From an uncultured Rhizobiaceae group bacterium (GTDB lineage: Bacteria > Pseudomonadota > Alphaproteobacteria > Rhizobiales > Rhizobiaceae): DNA of 64,000 bases. This document shows positions 63,230 through 64,000 of the stretch, one piece after another. The position numbers and the translations under genes were made by a program. Every line of letters begins with the position of its first letter. Positions within the stretch are counted from its first letter, which is position 1. The DNA lies in assembly GCA_947501445.1 (NCBI GenBank), contig CANMVS010000015.1, forward strand, positions 62,001-126,000, written 5' to 3'. The notes below the pieces were generated by a model that saw nothing but the letters and a program-made list of their open reading frames with translations, was not told the origin of the DNA and ran no database searches.

Positions 63230-64000
63230 ATGACGAATGTAACGTTGAGCCTTGATGAAGTTGGTGCACTTGCAAAACGTGCCCTTGTGGGGGCGGGGGC
63301 GAGCGATGCGAATGCGGCGTCTGTCGCCCGTTCAACGGTATTGGCTGAGCGGGACGGTATTCGCAGCCACGGGCTGCTTTATGTGCCGATTTACGCCGAG
63401 CATGTGGTTTGTGGCAAAGTTGACGGCAAGGCTGAACCACAGGTGGAGCATCCAAGGTCCGGTGCCATATGTGTTGACGCCCAGTCAGGATTTGCCCATC
63501 CGGCCATTGATGCGGGTTGGGATATGTTGAGCGAGGCGGCGCGGCAAAACGGCGTCGCCATCATGACCGTCCACAATTCCTACAATTGCGGTGTTCTGGG
63601 TCACCATGCCCAACGGATGGCTGAATCCGGCCTGATTGGCTTGTGTTTTACCCATGCACCAGCCTCCATCGCTCCGCAGGGCGGTAGTAAACCGGTGGTT
63701 GGAACAAATCCTTTCGCGCTTGCTGTGCCTGATGGCGCAGGGCAGGCCGCTCTGGTTATCGATCAGTCCGCAAGCATTATTGCCAAATCCGAAATCCTGC
63801 TTCGCGCCAGAACCGGCGAACCCATTGAGCCTGACTGGGCACTGGATGCGCAGGGACGTCCAACGACGGATGCCAGTCTGGCGCTCAAGGGATCGATGAT
63901 GCCGGCAGGTGGCTACAAGGGATTTGGCATTGGTCTGCTGGTGGAAATCATGGCTTCCTGTCTTGCGGGCGCCGTGTCCAGTGTCAATGCCAGTCCGTTT
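63230..64000 (+). CDS. Malate/L-lactate dehydrogenase type 2 (Ldh2) family oxidoreductase (3' end outside window)
   Basis: Not in the ORF track because no stop lies in the window; 257 residues of about 340 are present. Starts ATG after AGGGAAATTTC. Family blocks: RDGIRSHGLLYVPIYAEH near residue 47, FAHPAIDAGWDM near 90, VHNSYNCGVLGHHAQRMAE near 112, APQGGSKPVVGTNPFALAVP near 150 and PAGGYKGFGIGLLVE near 225. These NAD(P) enzymes reduce keto acids such as malate, ureidoglycolate, diketogulonate or pyrroline-2-carboxylate; substrate is unknown. It ends the visible cluster. Confidence 0.92.
   Translation, partial: MTNVTLSLDEVGALAKRALVGAGASDANAASVARSTVLAERDGIRSHGLLYVPIYAEHVVCGKVDGKAEPQVEHPRSGAICVDAQSGFAHPAIDAGWDMLSEAARQNGVAIMTVHNSYNCGVLGHHAQRMAESGLIGLCFTHAPASIAPQGGSKPVVGTNPFALAVPDGAGQAALVIDQSASIIAKSEILLRARTGEPIEPDWALDAQGRPTTDASLALKGSMMPAGGYKGFGIGLLVEIMASCLAGAVSSVNASPF

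Noticed and set aside
1-64000. CRISPR arrays, tRNA, rRNA, IS elements or prophage
   Set aside because: Looked for short regular repeats, clover-leaf-like ends and transposase or integrase motifs in the translations; none seen by eye. Small structured RNAs could still be missed without a covariance search.

Overview
The window looks like a chromosomal stretch from a heterotrophic alphaproteobacterium, most likely a marine or saline-habitat member of the Rhizobiales/Hyphomicrobiales. This is inferred from gene content: a PccR-type regulator beside split propionyl-CoA carboxylase genes, two TRAP transporters, ectoine hydrolase DoeA, and many GntR/LacI/MocR-controlled catabolic operons. No rRNA, tRNA, CRISPR array, phage or IS element was recognised. 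Nearly all the DNA is uptake-plus-catabolism modules with tight operons and short gaps.

Layout. 0-2.8 kb: aromatic-acid catabolism (thiolase end, a double OsmC-like protein, pobA). 2.8-8.1 kb: a GntR regulator divergent from aldehyde dehydrogenase plus a three-gene TRAP transporter. 8.1-11.2 kb: zinc uptake (znuC-znuB-zur, without znuA) divergent from a gene for an alanyl-tRNA-synthetase-like protein with a twin-arginine leader. 11.3-15.4 kb: MocR regulator, doeA and an M20 deacetylase (ectoine degradation). 15.4-17.3 kb: cysQ and a bestrophin-like channel. 17.6-27.0 kb: a glucuronide locus (GntR, GH2 beta-glucuronidase, an unknown alpha/alpha-toroid protein and ABC importer on one side; uxaC and the ABC ATPase on the other). 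27.1-28.3 kb: acyl-CoA dehydrogenase. 28.5-36.1 kb: a two-component system divergent from a second TRAP system whose large permease carries a roughly 335-residue extra C-terminus. 36.2-46.3 kb: propionate/valine catabolism (pccR, pccB, two small unknowns, pccA, aldo/keto reductase, methylmalonyl-CoA mutase, 3-hydroxyisobutyrate dehydrogenase). 46.4-48.6 kb: a dicarboxylate symporter fused to a solute-binding domain. 48.6-53.4 kb: a four-gene operon (flavin monooxygenase, BASS-type symporter, epimerase, SDR) divergent from a TetR gene, followed by a frameshifted FMN reductase. 54.2-55.7 kb: a DUF427-adenylate cyclase fusion. 56.1-58.3 kb: SDR, LacI regulator and a decayed hydroxypyruvate isomerase. 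58.4-64.0 kb: a cluster of semialdehyde dehydrogenase, degenerate M19 dipeptidase, a 563-residue unknown, DUF3726 and an Ldh2-type oxidoreductase that runs off the window.

The most unusual items are the exported AlaRS-like protein at the zinc locus, the symporter-binding-protein fusion, the extended TRAP permease, the unassigned catabolic cluster at the right end, paired dyads TTTGCAT-N4-ATGCAAA upstream of the 56-kb operon, and an 80-bp dispersed repeat present twice in opposite orientation. Frameshift, pseudogene and non-ATG start calls come from reading the translations; none was checked by database search.
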